In this document: piece by piece, positions 1 through 6,387 of the stretch
Layout of the letters: the number at the start of each line of letters is the position of its first letter
Numbering within the stretch: the stretch's first letter is position 1
Origin: a virus
Direction: 5' to 3' (one strand)
IMG/VR virus record: IMGVR_UViG_3300031862_000042
Location: 1-25,107 of that record
DNA length: 25,107 nucleotides
Notes under the pieces: generated by a model
What the model saw: the letters and a program-made list of their open reading frames with translations, nothing else
Told to the model about the DNA's origin: nothing
Databases searched by the model: none
Translations under genes and position numbers: made by a program

Positions 1-75
1 AAAAAGTATGATGAGGATTGGTATAGTAAGGGGAAATTTAGAAAGATTTGGGAAGTTATTAGAGGTAAAGATTGA
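1..75 (+). CDS. 3' end of an unidentified gene (cut by window edge)
   Basis: Frame 1 is open from the first base to a TGA at 73-75 and encodes 24 residues ending in VIRGKD. The peptide is rich in Lys, Asp, Trp and Tyr. Its stop overlaps the TTG start of the next gene (TTGA at 72-75), the usual coupling junction in this genome, which supports it being the end of a real gene. There is too little to assign a function. Confidence 0.45.
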   Translation, partial: KKYDEDWYSKGKFRKIWEVIRGKD

Positions 76-821
76 GACCAAAAGGATTTCATCATACTGA
101 AGAAACAAAAAGAAAGATGTCTGAAAAAGGAAAGTCTCCTTCTGAGGAAGTTAAGAAGAAAAGAGTGGAGACAAGAAGAAAAAATCATCCTCATCTTTCT
201 GATGAGCAGAAACGGAAAATTTCAGAAAAACTTAAAGGTCATCATCTTTCCGAAGAGACAAAAAAGAAAATATCTGAAAAGCATCATGGTACAAAGCCTT
301 GGAATTATGGGAAACAACTTTCGCCCGAAACTAAAAAAAAATTATCAGAAACATTGAGCGGAGAAAAAAGTCCCCACTGGAAGGGTGGAAAAGTAAAAAC
401 AATTTGTGAGACTTGTGGTAAAGAGATGGCAGCTTTCCCTTCTCAATTGAAGAGATTTAAGCATCATCATTGTTCTAACAGATGTGCTTCAATTTATAGA
501 ATGAAAAATCAAAAGACCAAAGATACTTTTATTGAAATTGCTATTGAACGGGAACTCATCAAAAATGTAATTCCTTACATGAAACAAGTTCCATTAGAAG
601 GTATTACACTTGCTGATTTCTTATTACCTAATAAAATAGTGATTCAATGTGATGGCGATTATTGGCATAGAACTAAAGAAAGGAAAAACAGAGATGTAAA
701 TCAAGACTTTATTTTAGGTTTTAGGGGTTATAGGGTTTACCGTTTTAAGGAAAGCGAGATTAAAAAATCAGCAAGAAAATGTATAAATAAAATTTTAGAG
801 AATGAAGGAATAAAAATGTGA
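72..821 (+). CDS. NUMOD3-containing homing endonuclease with Vsr-like (EDxHD/DUF559-type) nuclease domain
   Basis: This 249-residue protein starts at TTG 72, preceded by an AGAGGTAAAG SD. Residues about 6-100 hold four or five repeats of the type (L)S(E/D)E(T/Q)KKKISEK followed by a GEKSPHWKGG stretch, which is the NUMOD3 DNA-binding module typical of phage homing endonucleases. Next come Cys pairs (CETC near 113-116, CSNRC near 135-139) that could bind zinc. The C-terminal third (IVIQCDGDYWH, then RDVNQDFILGFRGYRVYRF) matches the PD-(D/E)XK Vsr/DUF559 pattern used by EDxHD-type homing endonucleases such as I-Bth0305I. It is very Lys-rich. I see no intron boundaries around it, so it looks free-standing. 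The family call is firm from motifs; the target site is unknown. Confidence 0.85.
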   Translation: MRPKGFHHTEETKRKMSEKGKSPSEEVKKKRVETRRKNHPHLSDEQKRKISEKLKGHHLSEETKKKISEKHHGTKPWNYGKQLSPETKKKLSETLSGEKSPHWKGGKVKTICETCGKEMAAFPSQLKRFKHHHCSNRCASIYRMKNQKTKDTFIEIAIERELIKNVIPYMKQVPLEGITLADFLLPNKIVIQCDGDYWHRTKERKNRDVNQDFILGFRGYRVYRFKESEIKKSARKCINKILENEGIKM

Positions 822-1006
822 ACGCCAAACCTTTTTGCGGATATTACTTTTATGGTGCGGCAAATAATGCGCAGAGAGCTGCTTATTATAGTTCATGGGG
901 CTTGCTCAGTTCTGCTTCAACTGCTCCACCTCCTCCACCTCCTACACCCACTCGGCTTTTATTTTTTATAAGATATATGTTAAGAAGACAAGGGATGCGA
1001 AGATAA
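818..1006 (+). CDS. small Pro-rich hypothetical protein
   Basis: A 62-residue ORF starts at GTG 818 and overlaps the upstream stop by 4 nt, with AAGGAA at 805-810 as a possible SD. It has an aromatic and Ala/Ser-rich first half (YYSSWGLLSSAS), a run of six Pro, then a basic tail with several Arg. No family is recognised. The basic tail after a Pro hinge could be membrane or nucleic-acid contacting. It might also be the displaced end of a gene broken by the neighbouring endonuclease. Confidence in it being a real gene is modest. Confidence 0.4.
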   Translation: MNAKPFCGYYFYGAANNAQRAAYYSSWGLLSSASTAPPPPPPTPTRLLFFIRYMLRRQGMRR

Positions 1007-1032
1007 ATTAGAAATAAAAGGAGGATAATAAA

Positions 1033-1311
1033 ATGCAATTACCAGAGTTTCTTAATTTGGGAATTATTTCTCAGATTGTGATTTTAGTTGTTGGGATAAT
1101 CCAATATTTCAAACCTTATGTTCCTGAATGGATTATCAAACCATATCTTCAAATTGTTCTTGGAGTTGGATGGTCAATAGCCATTATAGCCTACACAGGG
1201 ACAATAACCAATTGGGTATTTGTTATAACCAATGGGGTTCTGGCTGGGTTACTGGCTGAAGGTGGATATCAAATTCTAAGTAATTTTGGTTTAAAAAGTA
1301 AGGGGGAATAA
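1033..1311 (+). CDS. holin-like small membrane protein
   Basis: A 92-residue protein follows a strong SD (AAAGGAGG at 1017-1024). It shows three hydrophobic segments at about residues 10-26, 37-56 and 60-80, a short N-terminus, and a short charged C-terminal tail (LKSKGE). This size, topology and charged tail are those of phage holins, which form the inner-membrane lesions that release the endolysin or depolarise the membrane at lysis. It lies among small genes just before the terminase, a common place for lysis genes. No endolysin is visible in the window, so the holin call rests on size and topology only; another small membrane protein is possible. Confidence 0.55.
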   Translation: MQLPEFLNLGIISQIVILVVGIIQYFKPYVPEWIIKPYLQIVLGVGWSIAIIAYTGTITNWVFVITNGVLAGLLAEGGYQILSNFGLKSKGE

Positions 1312-1314
1312 AAA

Positions 1315-1740
1315 ATGAAACGAATCATTCTTATTGGTTTGGCTATAGTATTTTTGGCTTCCGTTTCCTTTTCCCAGGTTTGGTATCCAGCAAATCAAAA
1401 AACCGTAGGCTGGGATGCTGTGGCCACACTAGATGATGGTTCTCCGATTCCTGCTGGAGAAACAGTTCGCTATCAAATATATATTGTGAAGGAAGGGCAA
1501 TCCAAAGACACCAAAATCAATTTGGGAAATACTGTAAATACTCAGTTCCTTGTGACACTTCCAGCAGAAGGAAAGTGGTTTGTTGGTGTTCAAAGTGAGA
1601 GATTGGATGCTACTGGAGTCCTAATAACCCAATCTCAAATAGTATGGTCTGAAGATCCAGCCTATTGCCAGAACGGGGAAACTTTTGGGATTTCATTTTT
1701 CAGGTTGCCAAGTCAACCAAAGAATTTAAAACCACTATAA
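1315..1740 (+). CDS. secreted beta-sandwich (fibronectin III-like) protein
   Basis: This 141-residue protein begins 4 nt after the holin-like gene, behind an AAGGGGGAA SD. Residues 1-20 form a clear signal peptide: basic MKR, a hydrophobic core, and a likely cleavage after SFS or SFSQ. The rest is strand-rich: residues about 30-115 read like one Ig/fibronectin III fold (VGWDAVATLDDGSPIP, then VRYQIYIV, then GKWFVGVQSERLD). It ends in a Pro-rich tail (PSQPKNLKPL). Being exported and next to a holin, it could act in the periplasm or at the cell surface during lysis or exclusion, but this is inference. Confidence 0.6.
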   Translation: MKRIILIGLAIVFLASVSFSQVWYPANQKTVGWDAVATLDDGSPIPAGETVRYQIYIVKEGQSKDTKINLGNTVNTQFLVTLPAEGKWFVGVQSERLDATGVLITQSQIVWSEDPAYCQNGETFGISFFRLPSQPKNLKPL

Positions 1741-1769
1741 AATTTTGGCGTAATTAATGACTTTTTCTG

Positions 1770-1787
1770 ACACGGCAGACTCCGTGT
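1770..1787 (+). other. perfect 6-bp stem-loop in intergenic gap
   Basis: ACACGG (1770-1775) and CCGTGT (1782-1787) are exact inverted repeats around a CAGACT loop. No T-run follows, so it is a poor intrinsic terminator. It lies just upstream of a second hairpin that contains the next gene's SD. Confidence 0.35.
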
Positions 1788-1791
1788 ATTT

Positions 1792-1807
1792 AACACCAGG
1801 AGGTGTT
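1792..1807 (+). promoter_or_regulatory. ribosome-binding site inside a hairpin
   Basis: AACACC (1792-1797) pairs exactly with GGTGTT (1802-1807), and the loop plus 3' arm contain the SD AGGAGG (1798-1803). The SD sits 8 nt before TTG 1812, which decides that start over GTG 1803, as the GTG overlaps the SD itself. The hairpin would hide the SD, so translation of the following gene may be down-tuned or conditional. Confidence 0.45.
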
Positions 1808-1811
1808 TAAT

Positions 1812-2045
1812 TTGGCTATTACAATAAGGGGACGTGGTTATCCTTTACTAGTTGAGCCCACAGATACACTAATAAAGGTTTCACTAAATGGGACCGAGTT
1901 ATTTTCAATCCCATCATCTGCTAAATCAGCAGGTGGATCGGCTACAGTTGGATCTGCAGTAACGTCTGCTAATGCGTTTTTGGAATTGCAACATGGGGGT
2001 ACAACTTATCGAGTTCCCATGTTTACAACTGTAACCACATCATGA
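1812..2045 (+). CDS. small conserved-looking hypothetical protein
   Basis: I start this 77-residue protein at TTG 1812, because AGGAGG at 1798-1803 is optimally spaced from it. The reading frame could also open at GTG 1803. The sequence is strand-rich and neutral: an N-terminal RGRGYPLLVE, a central VSLNGTELFSIP, a Gly/Ser/Ala-rich middle, and a C-terminal HGGTTYRVPMF. It has no signal peptide, membrane segment or recognised motif. It resembles a small virion or head-decoration-type protein more than an enzyme, but I cannot assign it. Confidence 0.55.
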   Translation: MAITIRGRGYPLLVEPTDTLIKVSLNGTELFSIPSSAKSAGGSATVGSAVTSANAFLELQHGGTTYRVPMFTTVTTS

Positions 2046-2087
2046 TATAACGCAATGCTGGAAAGGAAAGTCGAATTTAAGCGCTTG

Positions 2088-2096
2088 TGCTATAAT
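2088..2096 (+). promoter_or_regulatory. extended -10 promoter-like element at terL start
   Basis: TGCTATAAT (2088-2096) is a perfect extended -10 box (TGnTATAAT) with no good -35 upstream. A transcript would start near 2103, just inside the ORF whose ATG is at 2099. Either the protein actually starts downstream, the mRNA is near-leaderless, or the match is chance. Confidence 0.25.
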
Positions 2097-2098
2097 TT

Positions 2099-5000
2099 AT
2101 GGATATTGAAAATCTTGATATTGTAACTAAGCGAAAGTTATCAGAAAGTAGTAAGCTTCTTTCCTATCAGCCTAACAATGAGAAGATGCTGAAGTTCCAT
2201 CAAAGCAATTCAAAAGTTAGGCTTATATTTGGGGGCAAGCGTTGTCTTCCATTGGACTACAAAGTATTAAAGTCAGATGGAAATTGGTGTGAGATTGATG
2301 ATTTAAATATTGGTGATGAAATTTTAGGAGTCAATCTGCTTACAGGAATTGCCTCACCAACTAAAGTTATAAATAAAAGCTATTCTGGTAGAAAGTTAAT
2401 TTACAGAATAGAACTTACAGATGGAACCAGTTGCCGAGCAAGTAGTGAACATGAGTTTCCTGTTTTCTCTAGATCGGGAAAGTTAGATGGCCATGGTAAT
2501 AAATCTAGGCCAATTATTTACAATGTTGAAAAACTTATTACAACTTTGGGGAATTCTGAAGCTAGGAAGAAAGGTCTGATTCAAGCCAGAGAAGTGATAT
2601 TTGGTTCAAATAGCTCATTAAGAATTCCTCCATATTTGCTTGGAGCATTATTAGGAGATGGATCTTTACATAGTGGTTTTGCTCTTGTAAATAAAGATGA
2701 AGAGGTTATAAGTAGAGTTAATGATCTTTTGATACCGCTTGGTTGCTATTTAAAGCAAGATAAATCTGATGATTTATGCTGGAAAATTATTGCAAGTGAA
2801 AAAAATTATACGTCCACTGGACAAAAAATTAATCAGGTAAAGACAGAATTTAGGAATTTGGGATTGCTTGTTAAATCTGGGGATAAGTTTATTCCAAAGT
2901 TATATTTGATAGCTTCAGTAAATGATAGAAAAGAACTATTGGCAGGATTGATTGATACTGATGGATCAATTGATGAATTTGTTAGTAAGTCTAAACAATT
3001 GGCAGAAGATTTTTGTTTTTTGATTAGAAGTTTAGGGGGAAAAGCAACATTATCAGAGTCCTATAAGACTTGTCAAACTGGAGCAATTGGAAGATATTGG
3101 AGGGTTTATTGGAGATTAAATTGTGAACTTCCTTTATCATTAAAATATAAGAATCCAGAACGGAATTTAAATATAAACTATACTCGACGAGTTATTAAAG
3201 ATATAGTTCCTATTGGTGAAGAAGAGACAGTAAACATTACAGTAGATCATCCAGATCATAATTTTATTGGTGAAAATTGGATTGTTACTGGTAATAGTGG
3301 CAAGACGGTAGCGGGAGCAATAGAATGTATTTGGGCAGGTTTGGGTATACATCCATTTTTGGATTATCCAAAACCCCCATTGAATATTCGTATTTGTAGT
3401 GTTGACTTTCATGGGATAAAGGATATTATCTTGCCTGTAATGCGTGAATGGTTGCCTAGTGGAAGCATAAGAAGATATTGGGCTGAAGATAGGATTTTGG
3501 AATTAACAAATGGAACCCAATATGATATGAAATCTGATGATCAAGATTTAGAGAAGTTTGAGGGGGTTGGGCGCGACATCTGCTGGCATGATGAGGAACC
3601 GCCGCAGGCTATTTACCAAAGTAACTATATGAGGACTATTTTTAATAGGGATGGGGTTCCCCAAAATGGAAAGATATTAATTACTTCGACCCCCCTTCAC
3701 GGCATGTCGTGGATTTATGATACTCTTTATGATAATCCAGAAGCAGTTCCTCCGTATGTGGAATATTGGCATGTATCTATTTATGATAATCCACATTTGG
3801 ATAAGGCTGCTATTGATGCAATTCTTAAAGATCCAGCCATGAAGGACAATATTGAGGCGGCTGTATTTGGTAAATTTGTATCGAAGTCTGGGCTTATTTA
3901 TAAAGAATTTAGCGAGAAGCATATTATTAAACCAACTTCTCCAATACCAAAAGATTGGTTAATTGTTTTGGGTATTGATCCTCATGACCGCAATCCCCAT
4001 GGGGTTGTATTTATGGGTCTCACAAAAGAGAATGTATGGATTGTATTTGATGAAATTTTAGAAACATGTATCTTGTCTGAGTTAGTTGCCAAGATTAAGG
4101 CAAAATTGGGGACAAGATGGCCACCTAATTTAGCCATAATTGATACATCGGCAAGTTCTCCCCAGTCAATTACTGGTAGAAGTGTTAAAGAAGAATTGAC
4201 ACAGAAATATGGGCTTTATGTTATTGATGCTCATAAAGATGTTTTGGCAGGGCGGTTAAAAGTTGCTGGGTTATTAAATCCAGGGACGGGGAAGGACGGT
4301 AAACCGCTACTTCCTAAGTTATATGTGCAAGAAAATTGTAGGCAGCTTATTAGGGAATTTCGGCACTATTGCTGGTCGGATTGGCATTCCGTTCGCCAGA
4401 GGGATACAAGTAATCCAAAGGAAAGGCCTCTAAAACGCGATGACCATTTGCTCGATTGTTTTTCTGAACAAACTCAAATACTTACGCAATCTGGGTGGAA
4501 AGAATTTAAAGATATAGATAAGGAAAATGAAATAGTAGCCACATTAAATCCCAATAATTGGAATTTGGAATATCAGCAAATAACAGGTTATGTGGAGAAG
4601 GAATATGAAGGTAAAATGCTTCATTGTGATGGGGTTACAACGGAATTTTGTGTAACACCTACTCATAGACTATATAGTAGTAGGCAATATAATTATAAAA
4701 AAGCCAAAAATTATAAGTTTGAACTTGGAACAATTGATACTTTTGGAATAGAGTTTCCTATTAAAAAGGATGCTATTTGGAAAGGAAAAGAACAGTTAAT
4801 ATTCTATCTTCCAGATATAGAAGGCAATGTGAATTGTAGACGATTTTTTGAAATAAATATGAATGATTGGCTGGAATTTTTGGGGGTATACTTGGCTGAG
4901 GGATTTTCGTCAAAGAGCCATTATCAGGTACTCATTACTCAATTTCCCAATTCAAATTATTTTGAATCAATAAAACGGATTTTGGATAGATTGCCATTTA

Positions 5001-5602
5001 ATTTTAAATATGATGAACGGCAAAAAAGATTTTATTGCATGAGCAAGCAACTATATGAATATGTTTTAAAATTGGGAAATTCTCGTACTAAATATATTCC
5101 CAGAGAATTCCTACAATTGTCTACAGATCATCTAAACCACTTATTGTTTGGTATGATGATTGGAGATGGGACTATTGATCCGTATGGAAATTATGTTAAA
5201 TATGATTCTGTCTCTAACCAACTAATTAATGATGTTCAAGAATTGCTTTTAAAAACAAATAGGTATGGAAATGTTCATGTTTATTTTTATCCAGAAATGA
5301 TTTCTCCAACTAATGGAAAGTTATATACGGATTGTAGTCCCTGTTGGAGGATATGGTTTAGTACTAGAAAGGGATATACTACAGTTAATAGAAAACGCAA
5401 TATAAAAGAAATAGATTATAAAGGTAAGATATATTGTGTGGAAGTACCAAATCATATAATTTACGTGCGACAAAATGGGAAAGGTATGTGGAGCGGAAAT
5501 AGTCTTCGCTATGTAACTATGAGCAACCTTGTGTATCGGCCTCCTGAATTTACAGTAAAGCCACGAATTCCAGAAGTGCCATCTCCAACGGGATATTTTT
5601 AA
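2099..5602 (+). CDS. terL: terminase large subunit precursor with two inteins
   Basis: This is the DNA-packaging motor ATPase and nuclease. The 1167-residue precursor loses residues 49-399 and 787-1134 as inteins to give 468 residues, a normal TerL length. The joined sequence restores Walker A (GGKR+SGKT). Walker B with the catalytic acid is ICWHDEEPP. The RNase H-like nuclease domain has metal-binding Asp in VLGIDPHD, LAIIDTSAS and, after splicing, DDHLLD+SLRY. No good SD precedes ATG 2099; a later Met at residue 30 (2186) would also precede Walker A, so the start is less sure than the rest. No small terminase subunit was recognised nearby. The function is certain from the motifs. Confidence 0.95.
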   Translation: MDIENLDIVTKRKLSESSKLLSYQPNNEKMLKFHQSNSKVRLIFGGKRCLPLDYKVLKSDGNWCEIDDLNIGDEILGVNLLTGIASPTKVINKSYSGRKLIYRIELTDGTSCRASSEHEFPVFSRSGKLDGHGNKSRPIIYNVEKLITTLGNSEARKKGLIQAREVIFGSNSSLRIPPYLLGALLGDGSLHSGFALVNKDEEVISRVNDLLIPLGCYLKQDKSDDLCWKIIASEKNYTSTGQKINQVKTEFRNLGLLVKSGDKFIPKLYLIASVNDRKELLAGLIDTDGSIDEFVSKSKQLAEDFCFLIRSLGGKATLSESYKTCQTGAIGRYWRVYWRLNCELPLSLKYKNPERNLNINYTRRVIKDIVPIGEEETVNITVDHPDHNFIGENWIVTGNSGKTVAGAIECIWAGLGIHPFLDYPKPPLNIRICSVDFHGIKDIILPVMREWLPSGSIRRYWAEDRILELTNGTQYDMKSDDQDLEKFEGVGRDICWHDEEPPQAIYQSNYMRTIFNRDGVPQNGKILITSTPLHGMSWIYDTLYDNPEAVPPYVEYWHVSIYDNPHLDKAAIDAILKDPAMKDNIEAAVFGKFVSKSGLIYKEFSEKHIIKPTSPIPKDWLIVLGIDPHDRNPHGVVFMGLTKENVWIVFDEILETCILSELVAKIKAKLGTRWPPNLAIIDTSASSPQSITGRSVKEELTQKYGLYVIDAHKDVLAGRLKVAGLLNPGTGKDGKPLLPKLYVQENCRQLIREFRHYCWSDWHSVRQRDTSNPKERPLKRDDHLLDCFSEQTQILTQSGWKEFKDIDKENEIVATLNPNNWNLEYQQITGYVEKEYEGKMLHCDGVTTEFCVTPTHRLYSSRQYNYKKAKNYKFELGTIDTFGIEFPIKKDAIWKGKEQLIFYLPDIEGNVNCRRFFEINMNDWLEFLGVYLAEGFSSKSHYQVLITQFPNSNYFESIKRILDRLPFNFKYDERQKRFYCMSKQLYEYVLKLGNSRTKYIPREFLQLSTDHLNHLLFGMMIGDGTIDPYGNYVKYDSVSNQLINDVQELLLKTNRYGNVHVYFYPEMISPTNGKLYTDCSPCWRIWFSTRKGYTTVNRKRNIKEIDYKGKIYCVEVPNHIIYVRQNGKGMWSGNSLRYVTMSNLVYRPPEFTVKPRIPEVPSPTGYF
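2243..3295 (+). mobile_element. intein 1 (LAGLIDADG-type) inserted in TerL Walker A motif
   Basis: The 351-residue intein runs from Cys49 to Asn399 of the precursor, with Ser as the +1 extein residue. Block A is CLPLDYKVL, block B carries the SSEH motif, and the C-terminal blocks read DHPDHNFIGENWIVTGN. The penultimate residue is Gly rather than the usual His. Two homing endonuclease motifs are intact: LLGALLGDGSL and LLAGLIDTDGSI. Removal joins GGKR to SGKT and recreates the P-loop, which fixes both boundaries. Splicing is therefore required for packaging ATPase activity. Confidence 0.93.
4457..5500 (+). mobile_element. intein 2 (LAGLIDADG-type) inserted in TerL nuclease motif
   Basis: The 348-residue intein runs from Cys787 to Asn1134 of the precursor, with +1 Ser. 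Block A is CFSEQTQILTQSGWK, block B has VTPTH, and the C-terminal blocks read VEVPNHIIYVRQNGK then MWSGN. The penultimate residue is again Gly. The endonuclease motifs are FLGVYLAEGFSS and LLFGMMIGDGTID, both with acidic residues in place. Excision joins DDHLLD to SLRY, the conserved last metal-binding motif of the terminase nuclease. Confidence 0.93.
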
Positions 5603-5685
5603 TGGATGAAATGGCATTAAGTTTAATAGTTGCATTGATAATCCGGTTATTGTTATATAAACCCATGGTGCGGGGAGAGGGTTGA
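5602..5685 (+). CDS. 27-residue putative membrane peptide
   Basis: The ATG at 5602 overlaps the terL stop (TAATG), and the TGA at 5683-5685 overlaps the next start (TGATG). The product has one hydrophobic segment (ALSLIVALIIRLLLY) and a basic tail. The overlap at both ends suggests a genuinely translated coupling ORF, but it is short and its function is unknown. Confidence 0.45.
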   Translation: MDEMALSLIVALIIRLLLYKPMVRGEG

Positions 5686-6041
5686 TGAAGATAACAATTA
5701 ATATAATTCCCCATTCTCAAATGCGATATGATACTTTAGATGATTGGCAAATGGATGGAGATAATATTACCTTTCAGATAGCAGATACTGGCAATAATTT
5801 ATATACCAAAATAGTTTTGATTCATGCGCTGGTTGAACAACTTCTTACAGAAGCCAAGGGGATTTCAGAAGAAGAGATAACTAAATTTGATATGGATCAT
5901 CCAGATAGTCCAGAACCTGGATTAGAGCAGGATGCTCCCTATCGATCAGAGCATTTATTGGCCGAAGGTATTGAGAGATTAATTTGTGCTTATTTGAATA
6001 TTCCATGGAGAGAGTATAATCAAGGGGGGTACAATGAGTAA
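5685..6041 (+). CDS. conserved phage hypothetical protein
   Basis: I prefer ATG 5685 (118 residues) over TTG 5682, because GGAGAGG at 5674-5680 is better spaced from the ATG. The N-terminus is strand-like (KITINIIPHSQMRYDTLDDW), the middle helical (LIHALVEQLLTEAKGIS), then acidic (FDMDHPDSPEPG). Proteins with this layout, an N-terminal KI.I.II.H...RY.T...W pattern and a central H..VE helix, are in my recollection common near phage terminases and remain unassigned. The IHALVEQ stretch loosely resembles an HExxE-type helix but lacks enough residues to claim a metalloprotease. It overlaps the next ORF by 8 nt. Confidence 0.7.
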   Translation: MKITINIIPHSQMRYDTLDDWQMDGDNITFQIADTGNNLYTKIVLIHALVEQLLTEAKGISEEEITKFDMDHPDSPEPGLEQDAPYRSEHLLAEGIERLICAYLNIPWREYNQGGYNE

Positions 6042-6387
6042 ATTTGGAGAGGAACTTCAAATGATTGCCATTTCATTTAAGAAACAGATGTCTCAACCTC
6101 TATGTGAAAAGATAACAGAGGAGATAGTTAATAAGATTGGTTTGCACTGTATTCCTGGTTTGATAAAGTATTCTTATCCTTATGAAAGTAAGGGGGGTAA
6201 GGGGTATACTCTAATACAACCCATTACAGAATCTATGGTGGCATGGGATATCTGGACTGATCATAAAGGAGGATACCTTTTTTTGATTTCATGTAAAAGA
6301 TTTAACCCAGAGGAAGTATTTGAGATTTTAAAGAGATATAAGTTAAAATTAATAAATTGTGAACCAATGGTGTTGAGATTGGTATGA
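6034..6387 (+). CDS. S-adenosylmethionine decarboxylase (SpeD)-like protein
   Basis: This 117-residue protein has the length and layout of prokaryotic AdoMet decarboxylase proenzymes, which self-cleave at Glu-Ser to make a pyruvoyl group and decarboxylate AdoMet for polyamine synthesis. The segment ITESMVAWDIW, then GGYLFLISCKRF, then a closing helix (EEVFEILKRY) lines up with the family's ESHxxxHT, GYxxxDxFTC and helix. Glu66-Ser67 match the cleavage site, and Cys87 is exactly 20 residues after the Ser, as in the family. However, the His after Ser is Met68 and the catalytic His five residues after Ser is Asp72, so canonical activity is doubtful. It overlaps both neighbours by a few nt and directly precedes an ATP-grasp gene. 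It may be a repurposed paralog. Confidence 0.55.
   Translation: MSKFGEELQMIAISFKKQMSQPLCEKITEEIVNKIGLHCIPGLIKYSYPYESKGGKGYTLIQPITESMVAWDIWTDHKGGYLFLISCKRFNPEEVFEILKRYKLKLINCEPMVLRLV

Noticed and set aside
3167-3922. Minus-strand ORFs inside the terminase gene
   Set aside because: They oppose strongly conserved TerL and intein motifs and have no SD or recognisable domains.
5685-6041. HExxH/HExxE metalloprotease reading of IHALVEQ
   Set aside because: Only one His and one Glu align and the surrounding metal ligands cannot be identified.
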